DNA from: Babylonia areolata
Taxonomy: Eukaryota > Mollusca > Gastropoda > Neogastropoda > Buccinidae
Direction: 5' to 3'
DNA length: 64,000 nt
NCBI RefSeq assembly: GCF_041734735.1
Contig: NC_134907.1
Coordinates: 5,243,010 to 5,307,009, forward strand
The notes under the pieces are model-generated. The model had not been told where the DNA came from. It saw nothing but the letters and a program-made list of their open reading frames with translations, and made no database searches. Position 1 is the stretch's first letter. Each line of letters opens with the position of its first letter. The position numbers and the translations under genes are program-made. Positions 23,501 through 36,229 of the stretch are shown in pieces.

Positions 23501-26500
23501 ACCATCTGGAAAGCGTCATACGAATTGAGAGGTTACTTCAAATAACATCCTAGCATGACCATACAAAGAGTGGTTGGCTGCTGTTCCTCATGAATAATTA
23601 GACATATCAAGCTTTCCATCTTGTGTCTATTGGCACACAGCAACTTTGAAATAGAAATGGGAAAATTTATGAGATGATGTTGATGTGAATACATCCTTGA
23701 CAAATAGTGAAACATTTTAGTGGATGTACGTCCTTGGCACTCAAGAAGTTAATGTGATATATAATCCATTAATTGTGAAACGCAAAGATGGAATAACAAA
23801 GAAAAAAGATTACAGAAAAAAAATCACACAAAAATAGGAATTTTGCCAGGTACAACCTCTTTGTTGCCATGGGTTCTTTATGTGTTCTAAGTGCATGCTG
23901 CACACTGATCCTCAGTTTATCGCTTCATCAAATGGCATCTCAAGAGGAAGTAGTGTGAATACAGAACAGCCACTGACACCCAAAGCCCTTAGGTCTGTCT
24001 GATCTCAGTGAGGTGACCACCCTTCACTGACCAGCATTCTCATCAGCAGCAGACAACGAGGCACCCACAATGAGCCGCCATGACACAATCGGTTAGGCAC
24101 TGGACTTCTGATCCAGAGTTCACCAGTGGTCTGGGTTCAAGCCTCTGTTTTAGCATGGTGTTGTGTTCTTGGAAATGGCACTTTACTCTGCTTTCCCTCA
24201 CTTCACCCAGGTATAAATGGGTACCTGACCAGTTGGAGAAGGTTAAAAGTGGGGGAAGGAGAGAACTGGCCCCACCTTCCTCTGCGGATTCCTAGACAGG
24301 GCGGATTCCTAGACAGGGCGGATGTGAATTCATGGCTTAAGGGGCTGTGGGACCTTTAACATTTGAACTATTAAACAGTGGAGGGGTCAACAGGCACTAC
24401 CGATGTTGTCCAACTTGTGCAGGTTGGGCAGTGTGCGGAGCACAGTCATACGATAGTTGTCTCCCTGGGAACAGGGGTTGTCCGACAGCCACAGGAAGCG
24501 CAGACGTTCCAGGCGACGTAGGTGGAGGACGTCAGAGAGCTGGTCCACGCGGTTCTTCCTGATGTACAGCTCCTGCAGGTTGGGGCAGTGAGCAAAGTCA
24601 ACCAGAGATGTCAGATTGTTCACGCTGAAACACAGAAAGAAAGACATCTGTCTCAGTATCAAGGAGGCAGAAAAGTGTGCAGACTGACCCAGGCACACTA
24701 CACCACATCTACCTATAGAAAAAAAAAGAATACAATATATACAGATAGATACATTATAACAAAAATAAAAGTAGCAGATGCCTGACCTTTGCATAAACCC
24801 AGTGCCATAGTCAGAGCCTTAAGAATGTCCCCAAACTGATACAAGGTCATGTCAGAGCCTTAAGAATGTCCCCAAACTGACACAAGGTCATGTCAGAGCC
24901 TTAAGAATGTCCCCAAACTGACACCAGGTCATGTCAGAGCCTTAAGAATGTCCCCAAACTGACACCAGGTCATGTCAGAGCCTTAAGAATGTCCCCAAAC
25001 TGACACCAGGTCATGTCAGAGCCTTAAGAATGTCCCCAAACTGACACAAGGTCATGTCAGAACCTTAAGAATGTCCCCAAACTGACACAAGGTCATGTCA
25101 GAGCCTTAAGAATGTCCCCAAACTGATACAAGGTCATGTCAGAGCCTTAAGAATGTCCCCAAACTGACACCAGGTCATGTCAGAGCCTTAAGAATGTCCC
25201 CAAACTGACACCAGGTCATGTCAGAGCCTTAAGAATGTCCCCAAACTGATACAAGGTCATGGTCACTGCCAGGGTCAGCTCCTGGGAATATTCCTGTTTT
25301 AGCCCTACCAATGCCATACCTGCTAAAACAATTATCCAATGAACAAATGAACAAACAAATGAACAAATGAATATCGTTTATTGAAGTGAAAACCAGAAAA
25401 CTTTGGGAACTGTCAAGGGAGGGAGCTGGAGTGGACGACAGGAAAACCAATGGACTGACAACACTGCAAAAGGACAAGAAAACCATTTGTAGAGACCCAG
25501 ACTTTGACACACCACTGAGAGACCTGGAAGAATCTTGTGAACACTCCTTCACTGCAGTCCGCCCCAATGACTCTTCACAGAGTTATGGGGAAGATGAAAA
25601 AAATATATATATAAAATAAAATAAAATGAGGTCAACATTGCTTCAACTACAATAATAATTAAAACAGTACAAAAAAGAAGAAGAAAAAAATTCATCTATT
25701 TTTCATTGTCACAGCCAAACTCAACAGTTTCAGTTTCAGTTGCTCAAGGAGGCGTCACTGCGTTCGGACAAATCCATATACGCCACACCACATCTGCCAA
25801 GCCGATGCCTGACCAGCAGCGTAACCCAACGCGCTTAGTCAGGCCTTGAGAAAAATCGCTCTTCCCGGCGGGGAAACAACAGTTCTGCAGTAAAGGGGAG
25901 TGTTGGTTCCAGGGGATAACTGACAGCAGTGTGGTTCAACACCTTGACAGCAGCCCAGCTGACTTGCGCAGTAGTGCTGTGAGGCCAGATTAATCAAAGC
26001 TACCACATGGCAGCAGAATTAAAACCTCACAGCCTCGACTTGAGTGAGTGCAGAAGGAGATAACAGCAAAACCTGCAGACATCAGTTCAAGGTGAAGTTG
26101 AACTGGGAGGGTCATTCAATGCCAGTGTGACAGACCAGATGGGTTTGGGGAAAAGTGTATGCTGTAGGCCTTGTGTACAGCATGAACAATAAAACATGTT
26201 GAGGTATGTGATATCATATTGAGATTTATTTTGTTTTCATTCAGTTATGGTCAGGAATGGCATCCCCAAGCTACCCATATGTTGCTATATGATCACAACT
26301 GGATTTTGTTAATATTTATGCAAGGAGAAAGTTACAAAGTTCATACTTTAGTTTGTTTCTTTTATTTTGAAATAGATGATTTAATATTTGACAAGCCAAA
26401 TAAGTGAACAAACATTCACAAAAAAGAACAAGAGAGGCAAGGCCTTCATTACTCGCTTGTGATACACTTTAAAAAAAATCTAACTGTTAAAACGTGTTCT

Positions 26501-29500
26501 GTATTTGTTATTATAAAGCTTCGGGTTAAAAGGAAAAGAAAAAAGAAAAAAAAGTCCTATCGGCAGATTCGATCCCCCGCGTGTTCGGGTGAGAAGAAAC
26601 TGTCTTACTCATTACACTATCGAGGCTCCTTGGCTGACGTTAAAAAATATAATATTTAAACATGCTTTTTTAAAGGGCGATAAATTGATTGCGGTATTCA
26701 CAGTGAGAACGCTGTTTAAATCATATTATTCTAGTGTATCTTGGGCATTCAAAAAATTTTTAAGGGCAATTAAAAATTCTTTTTTAAGTCCGCAGTAAAG
26801 GAGACGTGGCTATCACTGCAATCACACTGCAACATTTAGCCATTTTCTCTGGATCTAGATAGATGTACAAGTTTAGTTACACCCGGTTGACACAGTCGAT
26901 TTGATTTCTCTTTTATGTTCATTCTAGTTTTATAGTTTTAAAGTTGATATGAAAATTGAGTATTCTGTTTAACTAATAACATGTAGAGCAATCAGCTTAT
27001 CGTGCTGGTCACAGCACTGAAAGTGCTTTATTGAAAATTGTCAATGATCTTCTTACAGCCCTGGACAAAAATGATATTTCTCTTCTTTCTCCTCTTGATC
27101 TGTCAGCAGCCTTTGATACCATTGATCATGACATTTTGATAAACCGACTCTCCCATACTTTTGGTGTGTCTGGCACGGCTCTCTCTTGGTTCAGCTCTTA
27201 CCTCTCCAACCGGGGATTTGTCCCAAAATATAATATTTTACTGAAGAGCAATGTGAGAAACTTGACCACTTTTTCACCACGTGCTTTCTACATTTCCGGA
27301 ACAATACTGTCAGTCCCCGGCCTTCCCATTACTTAGTCTGCCCACTGCAACCCGAACTTCCTCTTCCTGATTCCTTTATTCAAACAGTGATCACTTGCGT
27401 CGCCTAACTCAGTGTCATTATAAGTTTCGTTTTCTAAATTATTTGCCACGTTAAAAACTCCCTGAAAGTGACTGAACCAGTCCTCTAAACCAATGTTGTT
27501 ATTTACGCTCTTTTTTGTGTTTACACCACTTAACTTCTTTATTTCCTTTCAAAGTTCTGCTTGGTTGTGTAAAGGATTCAGCTGTATTTCTTCGAAATTC
27601 ATGTTTTTTCTGCCTACGTAATTTTCTTTTTTTATTCTTTCTTACTATACTTTTAATATTTAAGCCTGTCACTTTGAAGCCTGTATTTTCTAAAACTTTT
27701 AATATCCTTTTACATTTCAGTTTTGTATCTTTGCATTCCTGATCGAACCATACACGTTTTTTTTGTTGTTTTTTTTCTCTGTGAGATGGCACATAACATT
27801 TTTTCACCACGCATTGTGCAGCAGACTTCAGACAGTCATTGAAAGTTACCAAGGCATGGTCAACATCTTGTTCTAATTGCTGAATGGCTGCTTCCAGTCT
27901 GATAGTACTGTCTTCAACATTGAATTTTGTTATAAATTCTGCTTCTTTCGCCTTGTCCCATAAAACTCTATCTACAGCAGTTCTCTTATTATTGTGAGTT
28001 GTTTTGGGGATAGTTTCAAACTGACAAAATAACCGGTAAATGATCTGAATCTACCAAATCAGCTACTGTTTTCCATGAAAGCTTCAAAAGAAGATCACGA
28101 GATACAATAAAATAATCAACCACACTAGACCCAGAATCCAAAATGAAAGTGCAACTGTCATCAAAGCCATATTTACTAAGCCAGTTTAAAATACAGCAAT
28201 CAAATGTGTTACAAAAAGCAAGAACTTTTTCACCAAATTGATTGATTTCTACATCCTGCCATATTCTTTAGAATGATTTCATTTGTTCTTTTGTTTTGTC
28301 CACATCTTCACATAAACTGAAGTAAAAAAAATTGTTAGCTGTACGAGAATTCAAATCACAAAATATCAAAACACAAAAATCATCAAAAGACTCATGTAGA
28401 TCAAGTATGCACTTTTCTAAGACCTCAGTTCCAATGGTGTCTTGTTCAAAATTTCAAAAAGGAGAATCATGAGGGGGGAATGTATGAAGCAATCATGAAA
28501 ATATTTTTCTCAACACTCAGCAGGTCTTTTGATACCTTTAAAACAACAATGTTACTGGCATCATAGTTCACTCTCTCTCAAAAAAAAGCAGAAAAACATT
28601 TATTGACTAACACAACCACACCCCCGGAACATCTCCCTTGCCGTGACAGCTTCGTAGCCTTTGATGAATATATGTGAAAATCTTTAAATGCACTGTCTCT
28701 GATGTCATGGTCCATGAACGTTTCTGTCAGACAACAATGTCATACCTTTGGGGAAAACCAACGAATTCACTAGCAGATAATTTTGATTCTAAACCATTAA
28801 CATGATAATTGAGAAAGCTTCTCACCAGTGTCTGCTGCTACTTCACCTCGGGATGAAGAAGAAGAATGATGTGGCATACTACTGTCTTTGCTGTGTGCAC
28901 TGTCTGACTGTGCACCCTTGAGTGCGTCTATAATTTTTGGCTGATCCTTGGACCACTAGTTGTATGTCCACGAGCGTAAAGCACGGCCTTCATCTTGCCT
29001 TTCTCTGGACTTGCTACTGACACAGTCCTGGTTCTGGATTGTGACTTGTGAGTACCAACGTTAGTAGCACGGCCTGTGGAGACTTCCTCATCTTCAAGAA
29101 AAGAGGCTGCCTGCTGAGGAAGAGAAGGCTCCTCCAGAACTGTCCCTTGCTGCTTCAAGTGTTGATGTTCACCAAGACGCTCCATTTCATGCTGCTCTTG
29201 TCGCTCTTCTGTTGATCGTTCCTGCCCCGGCTTGTTCTTGCTGAAACAGCTGTTGTTCCTTTTACAGCTCCTGTGCTGCTGCAGATTTTCTTCGATATGG
29301 TCTTGTGGCAGCTCTTCTTGCTGTTGCTGCTTCTTTGTCCACATCTGGTCATGTTGATGATGGTACTGCTTTTCCTGCAACATTTCCCTCTCTTGCTGTT
29401 GCTGTCTTTGCTGCTGACAGCGCTCACCTTCCTGTTCACATCTTCTTGTGTGCAGTGTTTCCCTGCTTCGCTGCTGCTGTTCCCTGTTCTCTGTTTTGCT

Positions 29501-30766
29501 GTTGCTGTTGCCTTTTCACCCTAACTGGCACAGCTGTTATAAGCAAGGAGACTGCTGTTTTTGATTGGTTGGTCCAGTCGTTGATGGAGTCCTTGACTTA
29601 CTGTCTGCTGCGGTCCTGTTTGCTGTGGATTTGGTGATTGGTGAGGTGTGGGCAAGGCACTGAACTCTTGAGATGTTCTCAGAGGGCTACTTGATACGGG
29701 GGAAAACCCTAATCTGTACATGGAGGGGTCTTCACCCCATGCCATGTTTTGTCAGTTCAGTAGTGGGGTCATTGTAAATGGTCCAACAGTGGAAAATATC
29801 CTGTCATCATTTGTTGCCAATTGGATGGCCCATGTAGAAAGTGCTCCCCTTGTTGAAGGTCAGGGTGAACAGCTGGAAATTGTTCCATCTCTTGCTGGTG
29901 CTGAGGAGGGACAAGTGGACATCCTTCCATCTCTTGCCATTGATGACGTACGGGAACATCTCTCCTGTAACTGGTGTGTCACTTCTTGATTACTGTAGAA
30001 TGTTTTCATTAATGTTGGTTCATTAATGTTGGTTGTGGTTTTGTAAGGAACACCATCTGCATACAATTTACCAGGTAGTCTGCTCTCCTTCCTCAGTTGC
30101 TGGCACTGTTCTCTTTAGTTTACAGTGAGATCTGTTGCCACTTGAATATCTTCCCTTCTTAGCCGATCTCTGAGTTCCCTGTCCTTAAGAATGTACAGCT
30201 TATCTTTCATCTGTCAAAGAAACGATCAGACCTCACTGCCGATTTCTATCTCCTGGCTTCCCGATACGACAGGTGTACTCAGTGTCCTTAGTAGACCACC
30301 ATTTGTCGGGTGAAAAATAGCTGAGTACTGCCACAATTTTGTGAGTGTCACTTTCCTCTTCCCAGTCCGTTAATTCATGGATACCGAAAAATTTCAAATT
30401 CCTTTCTCTTGATGAAATATCCTATTTCTCTAATCTGTCTTCAATTTTCCTCAACCTATCATGTGAGGAAACACTGTCTTGTTGAAGTCCACTGATATCC
30501 CACCTATTGTCTTTGATGTTCATTTTGGCATCTCGAAGTTCGTTTTCAAACTTGTGAAGGTTTTTTTGAGGGTTGAAGAAGTTATTGTGAATCTGCTGGC
30601 TGAGATTTGCAGCTTGAACGTAGAGGCTTTGTAAAATCTGGGAACACACTAACTGAAGCTGTGGCTGAGTGACAGGAATTCAGTCAGTGGATATTCAGCA
30701 CTTGTCATACTGCATTGAGTGAGAGCTCAGCTCAACACCTCTCCCTTCAACGGCCTGGAGTATGTA

Positions 30767-30801
<35 letters not shown>

Positions 30802-33800
30802 CAGAGACAGAGAGAGAGAGATTTCAAGGGTTTTTTATTATTGTCCTCCAATGTTCCACCCTGACACTATCATTTTTCTGTTGTTTTTTTTTCTTTTGTT
30901 TGTTTATGTCTGTGCAAAATTAATTTTGTAAATGATGGAAGAGGTATCTGGTTGTTACCTGCACTTGTTTTCACCCAATATCGATTGTTTGACATGAACT
31001 TGGTCAACCAGTGATGGATGGATCCTCTTCTGAGATACACATTTTCAGTGTCAATGCTTGTTTGCCAGCCAGTGCTTCCGTTGTAACAACTGAGCTAAGC
31101 AGACCACTCAAGCCAAAACCACTCATGCCATAATCACTCATGCCATTCACACATTTGTGACCTCCCTTGCATCCTCTGTGGATCCCAAAGCATAATGAGT
31201 AAAGAGATATAAATTATTCATATGGTACTTCATTAGTGACTGCCATATTTCATTTTCACTTCTTGTTTTTGGCCTCTGTTTTCTTTCTATTCTTTATGTA
31301 GCTGTGTTGTTATGAACCGAGTGGTATTTTTATAAAGGGGGCGGTACAAAAGAATTACTGATTTTCTGTATTAAAGGATAGAAAAGATCCATGCACTGGC
31401 CCTGGGATATATAGCAGGCCAGTTACAAAAGGATTTTTCTATTGTTTTATTGCAATATTAAGTAAAGAAGAGGAGAAGAAGAGAATAAGAAGACAGTGCA
31501 GTGATACGTAGCAAGACACTGTCCGTTGGAGCGACACACACTGTGGGTGACACACAGTCAGTGGTCAGTTAGCTGGCTATCACCTCAAACTGGCTCAGGT
31601 GAAAGTGACCAGTGATCACCCACTCCATCTATTTATGCACGTTATGCGAACTGCAAAGACGCTCGCGTATGCTGCGATGCAAATCGGCTCAAATCAGGCC
31701 AAATTTGATTAGAATTGTGTTTGTTACAAGGTGTCCAGTGATAGGTTTCTAAATGATTCCTGAACTGATTCACGTTGGATTGGTCGCAAAAGAAACAGCC
31801 CAACACCCACTTTCTAATGAGTATAAAATGACGTGATTATTTAAGATGAATTTACAATCTTGATTTAAGTCACATGAACTGATAAGTTCTTAATGAGCTT
31901 CTCGCTGAAAATTAATCAGTTTAACATAGGCAAATACAAATGGTATAGATTTAAAGATGGAGCTGCAACGATTCTGCCTCTATATAATACTTGTAGTTTA
32001 CTGATCCGACAAAAGAGATATCTAATTAAATACGGTATGTCAGAAACACAGTTTTCACCTCAGTCAAAGCCATCAAGCAATGCTAGTTGCGCAGTGAATG
32101 TCGTTAAGTGTCGACAATGAAAATCGGCTTTGTATCTTCTAAATGCTTGATCTATTCTCATCCAAACACTACAGTTGTGTGGCTTTAGTTTCCAACAGTA
32201 GTCACGAATAGAATTGTAAACTGTAGCATTATATGTGACGAGAAGACAAAATGACGTAAGTTTAGCGTGAGTTGAAATCTTTACACTGACGAACGATTAA
32301 ACTGAAATAAAATATGCTTCTAACTGATTAAAGTGTGTGCATAAGCACAACAAATATAATATTGCAGTGAACGATACAGAGACTTGATTTAATAGATGTT
32401 TTGAAGCAGTTGTTTAAAAGGGGCTTGGCATTTGCAATTCGAATGGCGTCACACATTCTGTGCGAGTCCTTGAAGACTGGTGTGTTAGTTGCGAAAAAGG
32501 TGTCTGCTATAGAGCTTGTGCGTGAAGCAGTAGAGGCAGTAGCCAGCAAAGCACTTGGCTACATTTACATGTCCCTTCATGGGCATCTTTTGGAAGTCAT
32601 GGGTTTGATATTTTTCTCCTGCCATGATTAAGAACAGCACTGAATCATGACTGGTGTCTCTGGATCACATGCCATGATTAAGAACAGCACTGAATCATGA
32701 CTGGTGTCTCTGGATCACATGCCATGATTAAGAACAGCACTGAATCATGATTGGTGTCTCTGGATCACATGCCATGATTAAGAACAGCACTGAATCATGA
32801 TTGGTGTCTCTGGATCACATGCCATGATTAAGAACAGCACTGGATCATGACTGGTGTCTCTGGATCACATGCCATGATTAAGAACAGCACTGAATCATGA
32901 TTGGTGTCTCTGGATCACATGCCATGATTAAGAACAGCACTGAATCATGGTTGGTGTCTCTGGATCACATGCCATGATTAAGAACAGCAGTGGGAGGGGT
33001 ATAATAGATCAATGCTATTGATGAGATATTCATATTTCAACAGGGGGAGGGGTATATCAGATCAATGCTATTGATTAGATATCCATCGTTTCAACAGGGG
33101 GAGGGGTATATCAGATCAATGCTATTGATTAGATATCCATCGTTTCAACAGGGGGAGGGGTATAATAGATCAATGTTAACCCTTTGAGCCCTGACCACCG
33201 CTTTACCGGTGGTGGGGAGGGGTGGCATAATGCCTCGCCACTGGTTGAGTGGTGCGTAAACACTTGTGTCGTGTTTTGCTATTGGTTGACTTATATTGAA
33301 GAACCAGTCAGAAAAACCATAATATTCTGACATCAGTGAACGTAGTACCAACATTGCCGCGCCTTTTCACTGTGTTTTGTGCATGTGCTTTGGATAAAAA
33401 AGACTGATTTCTACCATGAAGCGTGCAGAGTCTCAACCTGACACGCTCCTTTGATCAACTGATTCTGCATGCTCAGATTCATTTTCAACATCACTATCTG
33501 TAGCAAAATCATCCGATTCAAATTCCACCTCACTATCAGAGTAATCATTGTCATACTCTACTTCCGATAAATCATCAAGCATATCAATTACTTGCTGCAT
33601 TGTGTACAGTTGTTTTCTCGCACGTTTTGTCCCTGATTTCTGCCCTGATGGGCCAGGTTGAGACTCTGCATGCTTCAAGTGTTTACACACCGCTCAACCA
33701 GTGTCTGAGCATTATGTCATTTTTCTCTGCCACCAGTAAAACGGTGGTCAGGGCTCAAAGGGTTTAATACCAATTATTTGCAAATTTTGGCTCAGGAGCT

Positions 33801-34888
33801 CAGGCAGAAGGGTTAAAATTGCTCAGGAACTCAGGGCTCAAAGGGTTAATGATGAGACAATCATCGTTTCAACAGGGGGAGGGGTACAACAGATCAATGC
33901 TATTGATGACATATTCATCGTTTCAACAGGGGGGAAATTACTGTGGAATCAGGCCTACAATTGGCTCACTTCCTCAGAGACAACTCAAAAGGGCTTCAGT
34001 CAGTGCCTCTGATGGGTTGATACTGAATGCCAATGACCCCTCCCCTCCAACAACCATCCCCTGCTCTGCTTATCTTTCTTTTCTGTTTTTTTTTCCCCTT
34101 CTTCTAGGTATTGCACCTTTGTAAAGCTATTTTTTTAATAATAGGAAAGTTGTTTATTTGACAATAAATCAAACAAATTATTTACTGGAAAGGCAGGCAT
34201 CATAATGGGAAAAGAACACAAAAATTAAAAAGACAAAAACTGAAGATGGCACGAAAAAGAAAAATTCCCTAAAGGTTGACATTATTGCTAATAGAAATAG
34301 TCCAGCAGACAGCTTCCTAAAGGGGTGGGGTGGGGGTGGGGTACTTTTTAAAGGTGTGGGGATTTTATTTATAAAGTTTTCTGGATGGGGAGAGGGGTGT
34401 GGGGGGATAGATACCATTATAAAGTTTTCTGGGATTGTGAAAGATCCTCCATCATCCCTACAGGGGACCCTAAAAGCTAATTCTAAAGTTGACTACACTA
34501 TCACCTGAACAACAACTACAATAATCAGAATAAATTTCAACTGACATGACATCATAACAATAATAATTCTAACAACAACAAAGGGATACAATCCATACTG
34601 ACCTCAAACTACAAACCTCCAGATTAGGCATTCTGCGAACAATGCTGGCATCACCAATCTGAGAAGCCCTGGACAAAGACACATTCAACAATCATTTCAA
34701 ATCAACATAAAATCCATCCTGTGCTCTTCACACATTTGTATGAAGTCTAGTTACTGACACAAATAAACACATACTCTTACAATATTTAACAATAATAATA
34801 ATAATGGATACTTATATAGCACACTATCCACTTTAAAAAAAAATAACACATCAATATTACATACACTCACCAAAATGTGACAAATGAA

Positions 34889-34933
<45 letters not shown>

Positions 34934-35726
34934 AGTGTATGGTTCCTCTAAAATTTCTCATTACACATTCACACAGAGAAAAGGAAACCTTCACTGCATT
35001 ACAATCGGCATGAACACACCATTGAAAACGTCAACATCACTGGACTGTGACTGCAGCCCACATCCTACAGAGCACAGCTGTCCACATTGAGGACAGAACA
35101 TAGCTTTGTACAATGTAGCACTGATCATCTGACTGACAGGTGTCAGAGCTAAGATGCAGTTGTGCAGGGAGGAGTATGATGGGACGCCATTCTAAATGAT
35201 TCTTTCTATCACGAAACTATGACACTGTGTGTGCTGCTTGACCTCCTCAAGGTCAGCAGTCAGCCTGTCAGAGTAGGGTGGCATGCAATGCTGGTTTACT
35301 GGGTAATGGAATGACCCTGACCCTGGATCATGACCTTTGGACACTGAACTTGAATGCCAGATCTCTGGCCTGACATTGGAAAGCACCTTCAGGTTCTTTG
35401 TCAAGAAGCTCAGAGCTTTGCTGGCTTCAGCACAGGTGTTGGTGTCGATGTACTGTCCCTGCGAAAAGTCAGACCATAAGCTGAACCTGGGGTTCTTTGT
35501 GGAGGACTTGACTTCATCAAGGGTGTAACTGTGAGACTTTAGTTGGACTTGGGAGTGACACAAGTTGACCCCAGGATCCTCTGTGGAGGACTCGGCTCCA
35601 GGGAGTGAATGTGAGGCTTTAGTTAGACTTGGAGTGTGTACAGGGTCAAGAGCAGCTGTCTGTACCTCTTGGAGTGGAACTGAAGGGCCATGTCCCATTT
35701 TTTCTCTTACATAACAATCTGACAGT

Positions 35727-35760
<34 letters not shown>

Positions 35761-35934
35761 CACTATCACACTAACACTAAAACACATACACAAGAATGAA
35801 AGAGAATGGAAACCACATGATTTGAACTGAAAGGCCATGTCTGATTTCTTCTCCTACATGACAATCTGACAAAGTGACACACACACAAACACACACACAC
35901 ACACATGAGCAAGCATGCTTGAAGTTGCACACCC

Positions 35935-35975
<41 letters not shown>

Positions 35976-36188
35976 AGCGCGCAAACAAACACACATGCAA
36001 TTTGCAAGCACGCTTGCACACCCAACACACACACACACACACATGAGCAAGCATGCTTGAAGTTGCACACCCTAACACATACAAACACACCACGCACGCA
36101 CAAGCATGCATGCACACATCACACACACACACACACACACGCACACATGCGCGCGCAAACAAACACACACGCAATATGCAAGCACACC

Positions 36189-36229
<41 letters not shown>

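Larger units (their letters stand above)
32990..33935. repeat. Minisatellite, 54-bp unit, split by a piggyBac insertion
   Basis: The unit is GGGGAGGGGTATATCAGATC, AATGCTATTGATTAGATATC, CATCGTTTCAACAG. About four units lie left (32990-33175) and about two right (33846-33935) of the piggyBac element. The target unit carried a TTAA variant. Confidence 0.93.

Noticed and set aside
29273-29637. Plus-strand Leu/Ala/Val-rich frames resembling a membrane protein
   Set aside because: Antisense of a Gln/Glu-codon-rich LINE ORF1 segment; hydrophobicity follows from reading CAG/GAA codons backwards.
31297-32563. Possible solo LTR (TG start, CA end, moderate length, two copies)
   Set aside because: The ends extend as inverted repeats and the flanks are 4-bp TTAA/TTTA with a readable empty site, which fits a TIR DNA element. 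There is no polyadenylation layout or associated coding region.
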